Positions 16,890-24,829 of a stretch of DNA of 64,000 nt are shown one piece after another. The notes below the pieces were generated by a model, which worked only from the letters and a program-made list of their open reading frames with translations, ran no database searches and was not told the DNA's origin. The stretch's first letter is position 1, and every line of letters starts with the position of its first letter. The stretch spans positions 767,337-831,336 of the forward strand of contig JAHBUX010000001.1 in assembly GCA_019637855.1 (NCBI GenBank), read 5' to 3'. A program made the position numbers and the translations under genes. This DNA is from Bdellovibrionales bacterium. GTDB lineage: Bacteria; Bdellovibrionota; Bdellovibrionia; Bdellovibrionales; UBA1609.

Positions 16890-17906
16890 TCACGGAGGGC
16901 TGGGGATGTCAAAAATCCTCTCGGCGATTTGAATGCCGTTGAGAGCGGCACCTTTGCGTAAATTGTCGGCCACAATCCACATCAACCAGGTTTGCGGATC
17001 GTCCAAATCTTCATGTACACGGCCTACGGCGACAGGATTCTTGCCGCTGAACTCAAGGGCATGCGGATAATGATCCTCTTTCACCACCAAGCCTTGTTGT
17101 GAACGCAAACTCATTAAAACTTCTTCGCGTGGCACGGCTTTTTTCAATCTGACCCACGCGGCTTCCGAATGCGCGTTCCATGCAGGGATGCGTACGGTAA
17201 ATGCACTCACGCGGACCGAGTTGTCGCCTAGGATTTTTTTGGTCTCGCGCATGATCTTAACTTCTTCCGAACAGTAACCATCGCTATTGAAGGAACCGAT
17301 CTGCGGAATGCAATTCATGGCGATCGAATGTGGAAAGACCTGTGGAGACGGAGGATTCACGCCTTCACTCCAGGCTTTAGTCTGGCTTTCAAGCTCGTTC
17401 TGGCCGTCACGGCCAGCGCCGCTGACCGCCTGATAGGTCGCCACATGTACGGACTCTAGACCAAAGTCCTTGCGCAAGGGATTGAGAGCCATCACCAGTT
17501 GAATGGTCGAACAGTTGGGGTTGGCGATCAACGCCGGCGTTCCCGCTTTGGGCAGAAGATGGCCGTTCACCTCGGGGACACATAAAATCTTATCAGGATC
17601 AGTACGGAAGGCGGCCGAGTTGTCGACAGCAACCGCACCGGCTTTTACCGCAATCGGCGCCCACTCTTTGCTGATGTCGTCGCCGGATGAGAAGAACACG
17701 AGATCAAGACCGTGGAAACCTGCAACAGAGAGAGTTTCAACCTCGACATCGATGCCCTGAAAACGCCGAGTTTGTCCTTGCGAGCGCGAGCTGGCGAACA
17801 GCTTAAGTTTACCCACAGGGAATTTTCGCTCTTCCAGTAGGTTTAAGAAAACTTCACCCACCATTCCGGTGGCGCCAACGATTCCGACGTTAAGGGTTCG
17901 GCTCAT
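16890..17906 (-). CDS. asd: Aspartate-semialdehyde dehydrogenase
   Basis: A 338-residue enzyme that reduces aspartyl-4-phosphate to aspartate semialdehyde with NADPH, for lysine/diaminopimelate, threonine and methionine synthesis. Visible are the Rossmann loop 'GIVGATGMVGEVFLNLLEERKFP', 'FFSSGDDISKEWAP', the catalytic cysteine in 'NPNCSTIQLV', and 'RIPAWNAHSEAAWV'. ATG at 17906 is preferred; TTG at 17918 is also in frame. The start lies within the end of pssA (17-base overlap). Confidence 0.95.
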   Translation of the reverse strand: MSRTLNVGIVGATGMVGEVFLNLLEERKFPVGKLKLFASSRSQGQTRRFQGIDVEVETLSVAGFHGLDLVFFSSGDDISKEWAPIAVKAGAVAVDNSAAFRTDPDKILCVPEVNGHLLPKAGTPALIANPNCSTIQLVMALNPLRKDFGLESVHVATYQAVSGAGRDGQNELESQTKAWSEGVNPPSPQVFPHSIAMNCIPQIGSFNSDGYCSEEVKIMRETKKILGDNSVRVSAFTVRIPAWNAHSEAAWVRLKKAVPREEVLMSLRSQQGLVVKEDHYPHALEFSGKNPVAVGRVHEDLDDPQTWLMWIVADNLRKGAALNGIQIAERIFDIPSPP

Positions 17907-18714
17907 GCTCTTCAACAACCTCTTGCTCGTCTCCCAATTCGGGGGAGTAATTCACCGTGTTTCGCGGGTGACGACTGCCGAGTCGCCAGATCCCGAAAAC
18001 GGCGCCCAAAGTAGCATAGGTTAAGAAGAGTACAAAGAGGGTTGTTTCCGGGCGAATGGCGACAATGGCGAAGATAAACACACCCACCACCAAATATTGA
18101 AACGGGCGGCGGTGGCGTAAGTCGATGTCTTTGAAACTGCGGTAACGGAAGTTAGACACCATCACGAAGCCCAGCAGAAAGGTCATGGCGAGCAACGCCC
18201 ATGAGCGTGTGGCATCGAGCTCAAGATCTTCGAAGGCCAGAACTGACGAGGCCACGATACCGGCCGCCATAGGAATCGGAAGCCCTTGAAAATAAGCTTT
18301 TTCCACCGAGGCCGCCTGGACATTAAAGCGCGCCAGGCGCAGAGCTCCGCAAGCCAGATAGAAAAAGCAGGCCAGCCAACCGACGCGGCCGAAAGGCTCA
18401 AGCGACCACAGAAAGAGCAAGAGGCCTGGGGCCAAACCAAAACTGATCAGATCCGAAAGGGAGTCGTATTCGGCACCAAAGCGCGAGGTGGAGTTGGTAA
18501 AGCGGGCCACGCGTCCGTCAAGCTGGTCGAATACAGCGGCGACAACGATGGCGTAGGCGGCCCAAGTGAAGTTGCCATTGATGGCGTAGATGATGGCAAA
18601 GAAACCAAAGAACATGTTAACGGTGGTCAGCAGATTGGGCAGCACATAGATGTGCATTCCCACCTTGCGCGGTTTGATTTCGGCTTCAGCGTCAGCTGGC
18701 AATGATGGGCCCAT
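17890..18714 (-). CDS. pssA: CDP-diacylglycerol-serine O-phosphatidyltransferase
   Basis: A 274-residue integral membrane enzyme making phosphatidylserine, the precursor of phosphatidylethanolamine. The CDP-alcohol phosphotransferase signature D-G-x2-A-R-x8-G-x3-D-x3-D is complete at about residues 66-87 (DGRVAR...GAEYDSLSD). About eight helices are visible, the length expected for the PssA type rather than PgsA. The start overlaps the end of the lipid-kinase-like gene by 23 bases. The downstream asd gene overlaps it as well, forming a tightly packed operon. Confidence 0.93.
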   Translation of the reverse strand: MGPSLPADAEAEIKPRKVGMHIYVLPNLLTTVNMFFGFFAIIYAINGNFTWAAYAIVVAAVFDQLDGRVARFTNSTSRFGAEYDSLSDLISFGLAPGLLLFLWSLEPFGRVGWLACFFYLACGALRLARFNVQAASVEKAYFQGLPIPMAAGIVASSVLAFEDLELDATRSWALLAMTFLLGFVMVSNFRYRSFKDIDLRHRRPFQYLVVGVFIFAIVAIRPETTLFVLFLTYATLGAVFGIWRLGSRHPRNTVNYSPELGDEQEVVEEHEPNP

Positions 18715-19339
18715 TCAATCCTCCGAAAACGTAAAAGAGACCGGTGAGCAGGGTCGCCGCCATCACCGGAAAGACAAAGTTATCGTCCAAACGCCCCACC
18801 GGCATCAATTCTGAGGCGGCGCCGATCAAAGCTGACAGCAAACAAACAATAAACAAGCGTTCGGTCATTAAACCGAAGCCGCTGTAGAACGCAAGTGCCA
18901 CCAGGAAACAGGCGACGAATGCGGCCGCGCTGCCTTGCAGGCTTTTATTCCCGATCAGTTTGTCCTTGCCGTAAAGGATACCGAAAAAACTGGCCAGTGG
19001 ATCGGCCACGCTAAAAAACAAGAGAGTCAACAGCACCACATCACGCGGAAAAACCAGAATGATCAGTGTGATTCCCGCCATCATCGCCGTTGAGGCCGTA
19101 GGTTTGCGCCGCTCACTTTCACGCAAGAACGGGCCGAACAGCCAGGTGAAGAAGCGATTTAAACGTTTCGAAAAGAGACGGGCACTGTCGAAAGAGATCA
19201 TGAAGCCGCTGCACAAAATCGCGAGCAAGGCGGCATTGCGCGGAGCCATGAAATAATAAAGTGCGGCGATAAACAAAACGCCTAAGAAGTGCCAGATTCG
19301 ACGGGCCAAATGGATGTCGTTACGCTCGCGAAAACTCAT
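18692..19339 (-). CDS. CTP-dependent lipid kinase-like membrane protein (dolichol kinase/DGK1/VTE5-like)
   Basis: A 215-residue protein with about six membrane helices. It begins 'DIHLARRIWHFLGVLF', matching the 'R-K-x-x-H' start of SEC59/DGK1/VTE5-type CTP-dependent kinases, and contains 'DPLASFFGILYGKDKLIGNKSLQGS', their conserved D-P/x-A-x-x-x-G-...-G-x-K-S-x-x-G-S block. It probably phosphorylates a lipid alcohol (diacylglycerol, polyprenol or phytol class). Overlap with pssA supports a phospholipid role; the exact substrate is unknown. Confidence 0.8.
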   Translation of the reverse strand: MSFRERNDIHLARRIWHFLGVLFIAALYYFMAPRNAALLAILCSGFMISFDSARLFSKRLNRFFTWLFGPFLRESERRKPTASTAMMAGITLIILVFPRDVVLLTLLFFSVADPLASFFGILYGKDKLIGNKSLQGSAAAFVACFLVALAFYSGFGLMTERLFIVCLLSALIGAASELMPVGRLDDNFVFPVMAATLLTGLFYVFGGLNGPIIAS

Positions 19340-19392
19340 TCACTCTATAGATGTCTCAATATGGGACCAAGTCAAAGGATTTCAGATATTTA

Positions 19393-19401
19393 TGCTATAA
19401 T
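19393..19401 (+). promoter_or_regulatory. Extended -10 promoter directly abutting the start codon
   Basis: TGC followed by a perfect TATAAT (19396-19401) makes an extended -10. Only six bases separate it from the ATG at 19408, so transcription would begin at or next to the A of the start codon. The -35 region (near 19373-19378) is weak, as is usual with extended -10 promoters. The implied mRNA is leaderless. Confidence 0.6.
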
Positions 19402-19407
19402 CGAGGC

Positions 19408-20235
19408 ATGCGTTTTTGGGCTCTCTTGTTTGCCCTCATCATGACTCACATCGCAGCCGCCGAAGACGCGCGCGACTTGCCGCATCCTGCGGTCTACGGC
19501 AAACATTATGGCTACACTTTTGAAGTCGCTGAAGAAAAAAACAAACGCGATATTGAGCTGGTAATGATTGATCAGCCAGTGGATTTGCGCCCGCGTGGAA
19601 ACAGTCAGCTGGTGAACGAAAAGCTCTCTAAAGAATTTCAAGAGCAGTACAAATATCGTTTTGGTCAAACGCAGGCGGAGCAGGTGATCAACTCGCCCGC
19701 GCGTACGGACGAGTATACGGTTTACACCGGCCAAAACGTCACTCTGCAGGACTATCAGATGTATCAGCGCCAGTTTGCCGAGTATATGGGCCGGCGCTTG
19801 ACTGAATATCACGTCGACAATTGGGTGAAAAACGACCCGGGATTGCGGCCCGTGTATGAGCTCAAGGACCGTGTCAGTAATTTGAATGTGGAAATGAAGA
19901 AGGGCTATAAGCTGAATTGGCGTTACAATTTCGCAGGTCCATCGATGGATGCCTCAGTTGAAAACCCCTACGACGTTTTGTTTAAGGTGCGCGTAGAAAT
20001 GACGGGGATCATCTCTTCGCCAGCCGAAACGATTTACACCTTGGGCTATCCGTTGAGTCCGCGTCTGCGCGTCGAGGGACTGTGGCGCCAAGTCGATGGT
20101 CTCTACCAAGTGGTCTTTACGCGCCAAATGAGTCGGCAAATCGGAGTTTCGTTAACAGGTTCAATGGATCGTCGCCCCGAAGGCCCCACAGTCCAACAAG
20201 ATCTAGTCCTAGTGGGCTTCTCCTGGTCTGAATAA
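19408..20235 (+). CDS. Exported protein of unknown function, likely leaderless mRNA
   Basis: A 275-residue protein with a signal peptide (MRFWALLFALIMTHIAAAEDA, cleavage near residue 18). The mature part has an N-terminal charged, helical region (about 40-150) and a C-terminal beta-rich region ('VEMTGIISSPAETIYTLGYPLSPRLRVEGLWRQ', '...VLVGFSWSE') that resembles a small membrane or periplasmic barrel. The ATG at 19408 is chosen because it begins the signal peptide; a longer frame from 19351 would cross the promoter. No family recognised. Confidence 0.8.
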   Translation: MRFWALLFALIMTHIAAAEDARDLPHPAVYGKHYGYTFEVAEEKNKRDIELVMIDQPVDLRPRGNSQLVNEKLSKEFQEQYKYRFGQTQAEQVINSPARTDEYTVYTGQNVTLQDYQMYQRQFAEYMGRRLTEYHVDNWVKNDPGLRPVYELKDRVSNLNVEMKKGYKLNWRYNFAGPSMDASVENPYDVLFKVRVEMTGIISSPAETIYTLGYPLSPRLRVEGLWRQVDGLYQVVFTRQMSRQIGVSLTGSMDRRPEGPTVQQDLVLVGFSWSE

Positions 20236-20258
20236 CGTATCAAATTGAGAACCGATAA
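20233..20258 (+). promoter_or_regulatory. Sigma-28-like promoter upstream of an unknown membrane protein gene
   Basis: TAACGTAT (20233-20240) and ACCGATAA (20251-20258) match the sigma-28 (FliA) consensus TAAAGTTT and GCCGATAA at 6/8 and 7/8 positions, with 10-base instead of 11-base spacing. The spacer (CAAATTGAGA) is nearly identical to the spacer of the sigma-28-like promoter before the second flagellin at 62047-62073. The -35 overlaps the stop codon of the previous gene. Confidence 0.45.
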
Positions 20259-20312
20259 AACTCCGGTCTTTGGCTCGTGTAGCGGCTTTGCGGGATTGCC
20301 GATTCGTCTTGT

Positions 20313-20840
20313 ATGGACCTGCATCAGGTGCGCTGGGCGCTTCTAAAAATTTCGGTTCTGGTTCTGGCGGGCACCACCTGGGTATTCTCCGGCTTTATTT
20401 TGGAGTCGCGGCCGGAAGAGGATGCGGCAGCCGATCCAATTTCGCAGCTGGTGCGCCTGCCGGCCAGTTTGCCTTCGCAGTTGCCGCAAAAGATCGAAAA
20501 GATTCCGGAGGTTTTTGGACCGGCGGCTAAGCCTCCCGAGCCAGTGAAAATGGATGTTGTTCGCTTGCCTTGCTGGGATCGTCAGATTGGTTCTGAGCAG
20601 AAGGTGGAGGCGCGTTGGGTGCGGTTGGTGGGTAAGGCTTGTCAGAGTGATTTTGGAGTTGAGTCGGTGACTGTGCGCAATCAGGCCAACGGCTATATGG
20701 GCACTGTGTTTGAGCCAGGGGAGAGCAGCAGTTTAACCACCGACTATATTCCGCTTGAGAGCGGCAAGAATGAAATTGTGATTCGCTTTGAACCTGAGCC
20801 GGGCGTCAAGCTTGAGACTCAGGTTTTCCTCATTCGTTAG
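20313..20840 (+). CDS. Membrane-anchored periplasmic protein of unknown function
   Basis: A 175-residue protein: a short cytoplasmic N-terminus, one uncleaved membrane helix (about 8-28, 'LLKISVLVLAGTTWVFSGFIL'), a Pro/Glu-rich linker, and a periplasmic beta-sandwich-like domain with one cysteine pair ('LPCWDR' and 'GKACQSDF'). The end has alternating strands ('KNEIVIRFEPEPGVKLETQVFLIR') like Ig-fold domains. It has a sigma-28-like promoter about 55 bases upstream, so it may belong to the flagellar regulon. No homologous family recognised. Confidence 0.72.
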   Translation: MDLHQVRWALLKISVLVLAGTTWVFSGFILESRPEEDAAADPISQLVRLPASLPSQLPQKIEKIPEVFGPAAKPPEPVKMDVVRLPCWDRQIGSEQKVEARWVRLVGKACQSDFGVESVTVRNQANGYMGTVFEPGESSSLTTDYIPLESGKNEIVIRFEPEPGVKLETQVFLIR

Positions 20841-20842
20841 TT

Positions 20843-21532
20843 CTATTTCTTCTTTTTATTCTGCGCCTGATAAGTCTTAAGGATAGCCTTGGCTTCATCC
20901 GACGGATTTTTCGTCAGGAACATTCCGCGCAGGCGGCGATCTTTTCTCACTTCATCCGTGATTTTGAGGTTGGCATCGGCCACACGCTCAACAATGCGCA
21001 GAAATGCTTGGTTGTTGCTATTGATTACGGATGGTCGGATTTCACGCAAGATGTTCTCTAAAATCACCAGCGCTGTGGATTGCACGGAGACCGGCGTGTT
21101 CTTATCACTGGCGTTGCGAATGGCTTCATCGGCGATGCCGGCAAAGGTGTCTTCGTAACTATTGAAACCTTGTAACTCCCGGCGCACTTCGTTGAGCAGC
21201 TTCGCGACCATGTTGTCACTGTCGGGACGCGAGAAAATCAACTTTGTGGCGCGGCCTAACCACTCTACGGCTTCGCCTTCTCCGCCTGTGTCGTCCTTGC
21301 TAGTGGCGGTTTGCGACTTTTTGACCAGGTCTTGTACCATGGTCATCATCTCATCGTAGTCTTTGATCATAAGTTCGTTGTATTTGAAGTTCGGACCGAA
21401 CTGCGCCGGGATCAGATTGTTTCTTTCCTGCGGCGTTTCCGTCGAGCCGGAACCTGAGCTTTTACCACCGGACTTACAAGCTGTTAACGCAAGGCTGGAC
21501 ACCACGAGCATAAGTACAATCAGTGTTTGCAT
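20843..21532 (-). CDS. Lipoprotein of unknown function
   Basis: A 229-residue predicted lipoprotein: MQTLIVLMLVVSSLALTAC with a lipobox L-T-A-C (Cys19), a Gly/Ser linker, and a mostly helical mature domain (about 40-225) with evenly spaced amphipathic helices. It ends in a lysine run (QNKKKK). It converges on the gene at 20313-20840 and is divergent from the DsbA-like lipoprotein gene. No family recognised. Confidence 0.75.
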   Translation of the reverse strand: MQTLIVLMLVVSSLALTACKSGGKSSGSGSTETPQERNNLIPAQFGPNFKYNELMIKDYDEMMTMVQDLVKKSQTATSKDDTGGEGEAVEWLGRATKLIFSRPDSDNMVAKLLNEVRRELQGFNSYEDTFAGIADEAIRNASDKNTPVSVQSTALVILENILREIRPSVINSNNQAFLRIVERVADANLKITDEVRKDRRLRGMFLTKNPSDEAKAILKTYQAQNKKKK

Positions 21533-21588
21533 AGTAGTGATTCTATGTCAGAATGTTCGAGCAATTCTATATTAAAAAGGAGTTCCTT

Positions 21589-22392
21589 TTGAAAAAGTCA
21601 TCTTTGTTGTGGGGCGCGCTGGCCGTTCTTGTGGTCACTGGCTGTACCTCTAAGTCACAACTCGAAAAGACCCTGGCGGATAACCCGGATATCGTTTTCG
21701 ACGTCATCAAAAAGAACCCGAAAAAGTTCGTTGAAGTCGTGAACGAAGCCGTCCGCACAGCGCAAGAAACGTCGCGTGAAGACGACGCCAAAGAAGAACA
21801 AGCTCGCCTCGAAGAGGAAATCAAGAACCCGAAGACGCCGGTGATCGAAGAAGGCCGCGTGATTTTCGGTAAAAAAGACGCGCCGATCACCATTGTTGAA
21901 TACTCCGATTTCCAGTGCCCGTACTGCAGCCGCGGTTACAACACGATCAAAGAAGTGCACAAAATGTATGGCGATAAAGTGCGCGTCGTGTTCAAACACT
22001 TGCCTTTGGATTTCCACCCGATGGCTATGCCTGCCGCTCGTTACTTCGAAGCCATCGCCATCCAAGATCACGGCAAAGCTGAGAAATTCCACGATGAGAT
22101 CTTCACCAACCAAACCAAGTTGAACCAAGAGGGCGAAAAGTTCTTGAAAGCCGCGGCTAAAAAAGTCGGTGCGAACTTGGCTAAACTGGAAAAAGACATT
22201 GCTTCGGAAGGCGTGCAAAAACGCATCGCTGCCGATATGGAAGAAGCGAAGAAGTTCGAGTTCTCGGGCACTCCCGGTTTCTTGATCAACGGTGTTTCGT
22301 TGCGCGGCGCCTATCCCGCTCCGGAATTCAAAAAGATCATCGATCGCCAGATGGCCTCGGCCGGTTCGGCGGGCGACAAAAAAGCTGAATAG
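21589..22392 (+). CDS. DsbA/DsbG-like thioredoxin-fold lipoprotein (TTG start)
   Basis: A 267-residue protein starting at TTG 21589, which has AAGGAG six bases upstream; an ATG at 21553 is in frame but has no SD and spoils the signal peptide. The lipobox is V-V-T-G-C (Cys19). A charged helical region (about 25-85) precedes a DsbA-type thioredoxin domain: 'APITIVEYSDFQCPYCSRGY' with active site C-P-Y-C, 'VFKHLPLDFHPMA' and the cis-proline loop 'FSGTPGFLING'. It probably oxidises or isomerises disulfides in exported proteins from a membrane-anchored position. A bidirectional terminator follows. Confidence 0.9.
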   Translation: MKKSSLLWGALAVLVVTGCTSKSQLEKTLADNPDIVFDVIKKNPKKFVEVVNEAVRTAQETSREDDAKEEQARLEEEIKNPKTPVIEEGRVIFGKKDAPITIVEYSDFQCPYCSRGYNTIKEVHKMYGDKVRVVFKHLPLDFHPMAMPAARYFEAIAIQDHGKAEKFHDEIFTNQTKLNQEGEKFLKAAAKKVGANLAKLEKDIASEGVQKRIAADMEEAKKFEFSGTPGFLINGVSLRGAYPAPEFKKIIDRQMASAGSAGDKKAE

Positions 22393-22416
22393 GCTTTTGT
22401 TTTCGATTTCAATTGG

Positions 22417-22446
22417 AAAAGCCGCGGTGAAAACTGCGGCTTTTTT
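22417..22446. terminator. Bidirectional rho-independent terminator
   Basis: A 9-bp stem (AAAAGCCGC/GCGGCTTTT, 10-base loop) is followed by six T on the plus strand; on the minus strand it ends in four T. It serves the converging DsbA-like lipoprotein gene and sfsA. Confidence 0.88.
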
Positions 22447-22449
22447 ATT

Positions 22450-23163
22450 TTAAAGCGTCAGTTCAAGAGTTGTGGAGCTTAGCCGCACACCGGTCAGCGG
22501 CTCGATCTCGCAGCTCAAGGCTCGCACTGTCACACCGGCGGCGTGGGCTGCACGCAAAAGGCGGCCGTATTCAGGGTCGATGTCGTCAGCCGGTGCGAAG
22601 TGTGTGCAGTCCTGCCTTTGTACGACGAACAAAATCTCAGCCGTATGGCCTTGTTTGACTAACTCCATCAGTTCGCGCAGATGCTTTTGGCCGCGCTCGG
22701 TGACGGCGTCGGGAAAGCGGGCCGTAGTGCCATCGGCTAAGGTGACATTCTTGATCTCGACGTGATGCAATTCACGTTTGGCCGCGAGTGCCGCTTCGTC
22801 CTTGGCCAACACAAAATCCAGGCGCGTTTCTTTAGAGATTTTGTATTCGCGCTTGGCGGCTTTGAAGTCTGTCCACTGGCGCTGCTCTTCCCAAGCCTCA
22901 AAGGCGATCAGGTTCGGCAGACTGGTGTCCACTCCGATCCAGCTGGTTGGGGCTTTGACGAAATGCAAAGTGGCTTTGAGTTTACGGGCTGGATTGTCGC
23001 TCTTGGTGACGATGCACGGGGAGTCCTCAAACAGGCATGTTTTCAAACTTCCGGTGTTGGGCACATGGGCCACCACCACTTCGCCGTCCAGGCGGACGTC
23101 GGCGAAAAAGCGTTTGTAGCGTTTGAGAAAACGAGCTTCGTGGACCGGGTTGGTGAATTTCAT
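22450..23163 (-). CDS. sfsA: SfsA family protein (sugar fermentation stimulation A)
   Basis: A 237-residue SfsA of standard length. Recognisable segments are 'EARFLKRYKRFFADV', 'VVAHVPNTGSLKTCLF', 'IGVDTSLPNLIAFEAW' and 'HHVEIKNVTL' with 'ARFPDAVTERGQKHLREL', which contains the PD-(D/E)XK-like nuclease core reported for the family. The physiological role is unclear; it was named from E. coli maltose metabolism and binds nucleic acid. It is alone on its strand here. Confidence 0.95.
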   Translation of the reverse strand: MKFTNPVHEARFLKRYKRFFADVRLDGEVVVAHVPNTGSLKTCLFEDSPCIVTKSDNPARKLKATLHFVKAPTSWIGVDTSLPNLIAFEAWEEQRQWTDFKAAKREYKISKETRLDFVLAKDEAALAAKRELHHVEIKNVTLADGTTARFPDAVTERGQKHLRELMELVKQGHTAEILFVVQRQDCTHFAPADDIDPEYGRLLRAAHAAGVTVRALSCEIEPLTGVRLSSTTLELTL

Positions 23164-23330
23164 GGCTCTAGTGATAGCGTGAAGAGCCGCCGCGGTTCAA
23201 GTCGGCTTCAACGGGCATGGGTCTTGCGATACTCCGCTCCGTTCGGCCTTAAGTGGCAATAAATTAATTGTGGCAGCAGGGTGGATTCCCAATTTCGGCC
23301 TGCCACGGAAGAAATACAAGGAGGTCTTTC

Positions 23331-23795
23331 TTGAGATCATTTCAGTTCGTTTCGGCGACAACGCTCGCCCTAACATTGGCCGCCTGCTCGGGCGGTGGCA
23401 GCGGTGGTGTTAAAGCCCCTCGCAATGTGTCGCATAAAGCGGAAAGCTGTCCCTCGATCAATGGGGAATTTAATGCTTCCGGCAGCACTCCGGAAAGACG
23501 GGTCTATAAGACGATCCTCACAGAGAAGACGCCCACGGGCCTCCGTTTGACGGACACTCAGTCGGTATTTGAGATCGACGGAAAAATTCATACTAGCCCT
23601 GATATCACTGAAAAAGGCGTCACTTATCGCGGCTCTTGCGCCAACAGCACAATCACTTTGGATGGCCTTCAGAATGGCAAATCCATCGCTCGTTTCCAGT
23701 ATTCGCTGAACGAAGCGGGCGACTTGGTTGTCGTGACGACCTCTTTCGATGCGCGGGTTCAAGAGCGAGGCGCGCAAGTCTGGACTAAGAACTAA
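23331..23795 (+). CDS. Small lipoprotein of unknown function (TTG start)
   Basis: A 154-residue predicted lipoprotein starting at TTG 23331, preceded by AAGGAGG with 6-base spacing. The signal peptide MRSFQFVSATTLALTLAAC ends in a lipobox (Cys19) followed by a Gly/Ser linker (SGGGSGG). The mature part contains a cysteine pair (about 42 and 104) and a beta-rich pattern ('LRLTDTQSVFEIDGKIHTS', 'AGDLVVVTTSFDARVQERG'). No family recognised. A GC-rich foldable stretch (23810-23858) separates it from lipA. Confidence 0.75.
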   Translation: MRSFQFVSATTLALTLAACSGGGSGGVKAPRNVSHKAESCPSINGEFNASGSTPERRVYKTILTEKTPTGLRLTDTQSVFEIDGKIHTSPDITEKGVTYRGSCANSTITLDGLQNGKSIARFQYSLNEAGDLVVVTTSFDARVQERGAQVWTKN

Positions 23796-23905
23796 AAGAC
23801 GTTTGCGACGCGGGGTTTAACCGCTGTGGTTAAGCGCTGCGAAATGGACAATCCCCGCCTCAGACATTAAAACCTCAAGGTATTTATAGGACGAAAGAGG
23901 CTTTC

Positions 23906-24829
23906 ATGTCTGAGGCTCTACCGAAGGCGCCCCGTAAGCGCCTGCCCAAACCGAGCTGGATCAAAATGCGCGCTCCCGCCGGTGAGCGCTATCTGCAAAT
24001 CAAAGATCTCTTAAAAGGTTTGAACCTGGCGACTGTTTGTCAGGAAGCTCAGTGCCCAAACATCGGCGAGTGTTGGGGTGGCGGTACGGCCACCATCATG
24101 CTGATGGGTGAAGTGTGCACGCGCGGCTGCCGTTTTTGCAATGTGAAGACTGGCAATCCCAAAGGCAAATTGGATCTCGAAGAGCCACAAAAGGTGGCCT
24201 ATGCGGTTTCTAAGATGGGGCTGGATTACGTCGTGCTGACCAGTGTGGATCGCGATGATTTGCCTGATGAAGGTTCCTCGCATTTCGCTAAAACGGTACG
24301 CCAAATGAAACTGCTGTCGCCTGAATTGATCGTTGAAGTTTTGACTCCTGACTTTAAAGGCAACGAAGAGTACATCGCCAACATCGTGGATGCGGAGCCC
24401 GACGTTTTTGCTCACAATGTCGAAACGGTCGAGCGCCTGCAGAAGCGGGTGCGTGATCCCCGCGCCGGCTATGCGCAGTCGCTGCGTGTGCTCGAGTTTG
24501 TTAAAGAACGCGATGAAACTCGCTACACCAAAACCTCCATCATGTTGGGCTTGGGCGAGAGCGACGAAGAGGTGCGGCAAACTCTCAAGGATTTGCGTTC
24601 CGTGGGTTGCGATGTGGTGACCTTTGGTCAATACTTACAGCCACAGAAACGCCATCTTCCGGTTGAACAGTTTGTCACGCCTGAGAAGTTTCAAGAGTGG
24701 CAGACCGAAGCTGAGGGCATGGGGTTTATGTATGTGGCCAGCGGGCCTCTGGTGCGCAGTTCTTATCGCGCCGGCGAGTTCTTTATGAAGGGTGTAATTG
24801 AAAAACGCAAAGCGGAAGGGAGCCTCTAG
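23906..24829 (+). CDS. lipA: Lipoyl synthase
   Basis: A 307-residue radical SAM enzyme that inserts sulfur at C6 and C8 of protein-bound octanoyl groups. Both cluster motifs are intact: the auxiliary C-x4-C-x5-C ('CQEAQCPNIGEC') and the radical SAM C-x3-C-x2-C ('CTRGCRFC'). Other conserved parts are 'TSVDRDDLPDEGSSHFA', 'FAHNVETVERL' and 'RSSYRAGEF'. It is the first gene of an operon with E2, E3 and lipB; its TAG stop is immediately followed by the ATG of the E2 gene. Confidence 0.98.
   Translation: MSEALPKAPRKRLPKPSWIKMRAPAGERYLQIKDLLKGLNLATVCQEAQCPNIGECWGGGTATIMLMGEVCTRGCRFCNVKTGNPKGKLDLEEPQKVAYAVSKMGLDYVVLTSVDRDDLPDEGSSHFAKTVRQMKLLSPELIVEVLTPDFKGNEEYIANIVDAEPDVFAHNVETVERLQKRVRDPRAGYAQSLRVLEFVKERDETRYTKTSIMLGLGESDEEVRQTLKDLRSVGCDVVTFGQYLQPQKRHLPVEQFVTPEKFQEWQTEAEGMGFMYVASGPLVRSSYRAGEFFMKGVIEKRKAEGSL

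Noticed and set aside
23810-23858. GCGGGG...CCCCGC fold before lipA as a riboswitch or attenuator
   Set aside because: Stems are short with a large unpaired interior, and no known riboswitch class fits; it may simply be a poor terminator of the preceding gene.
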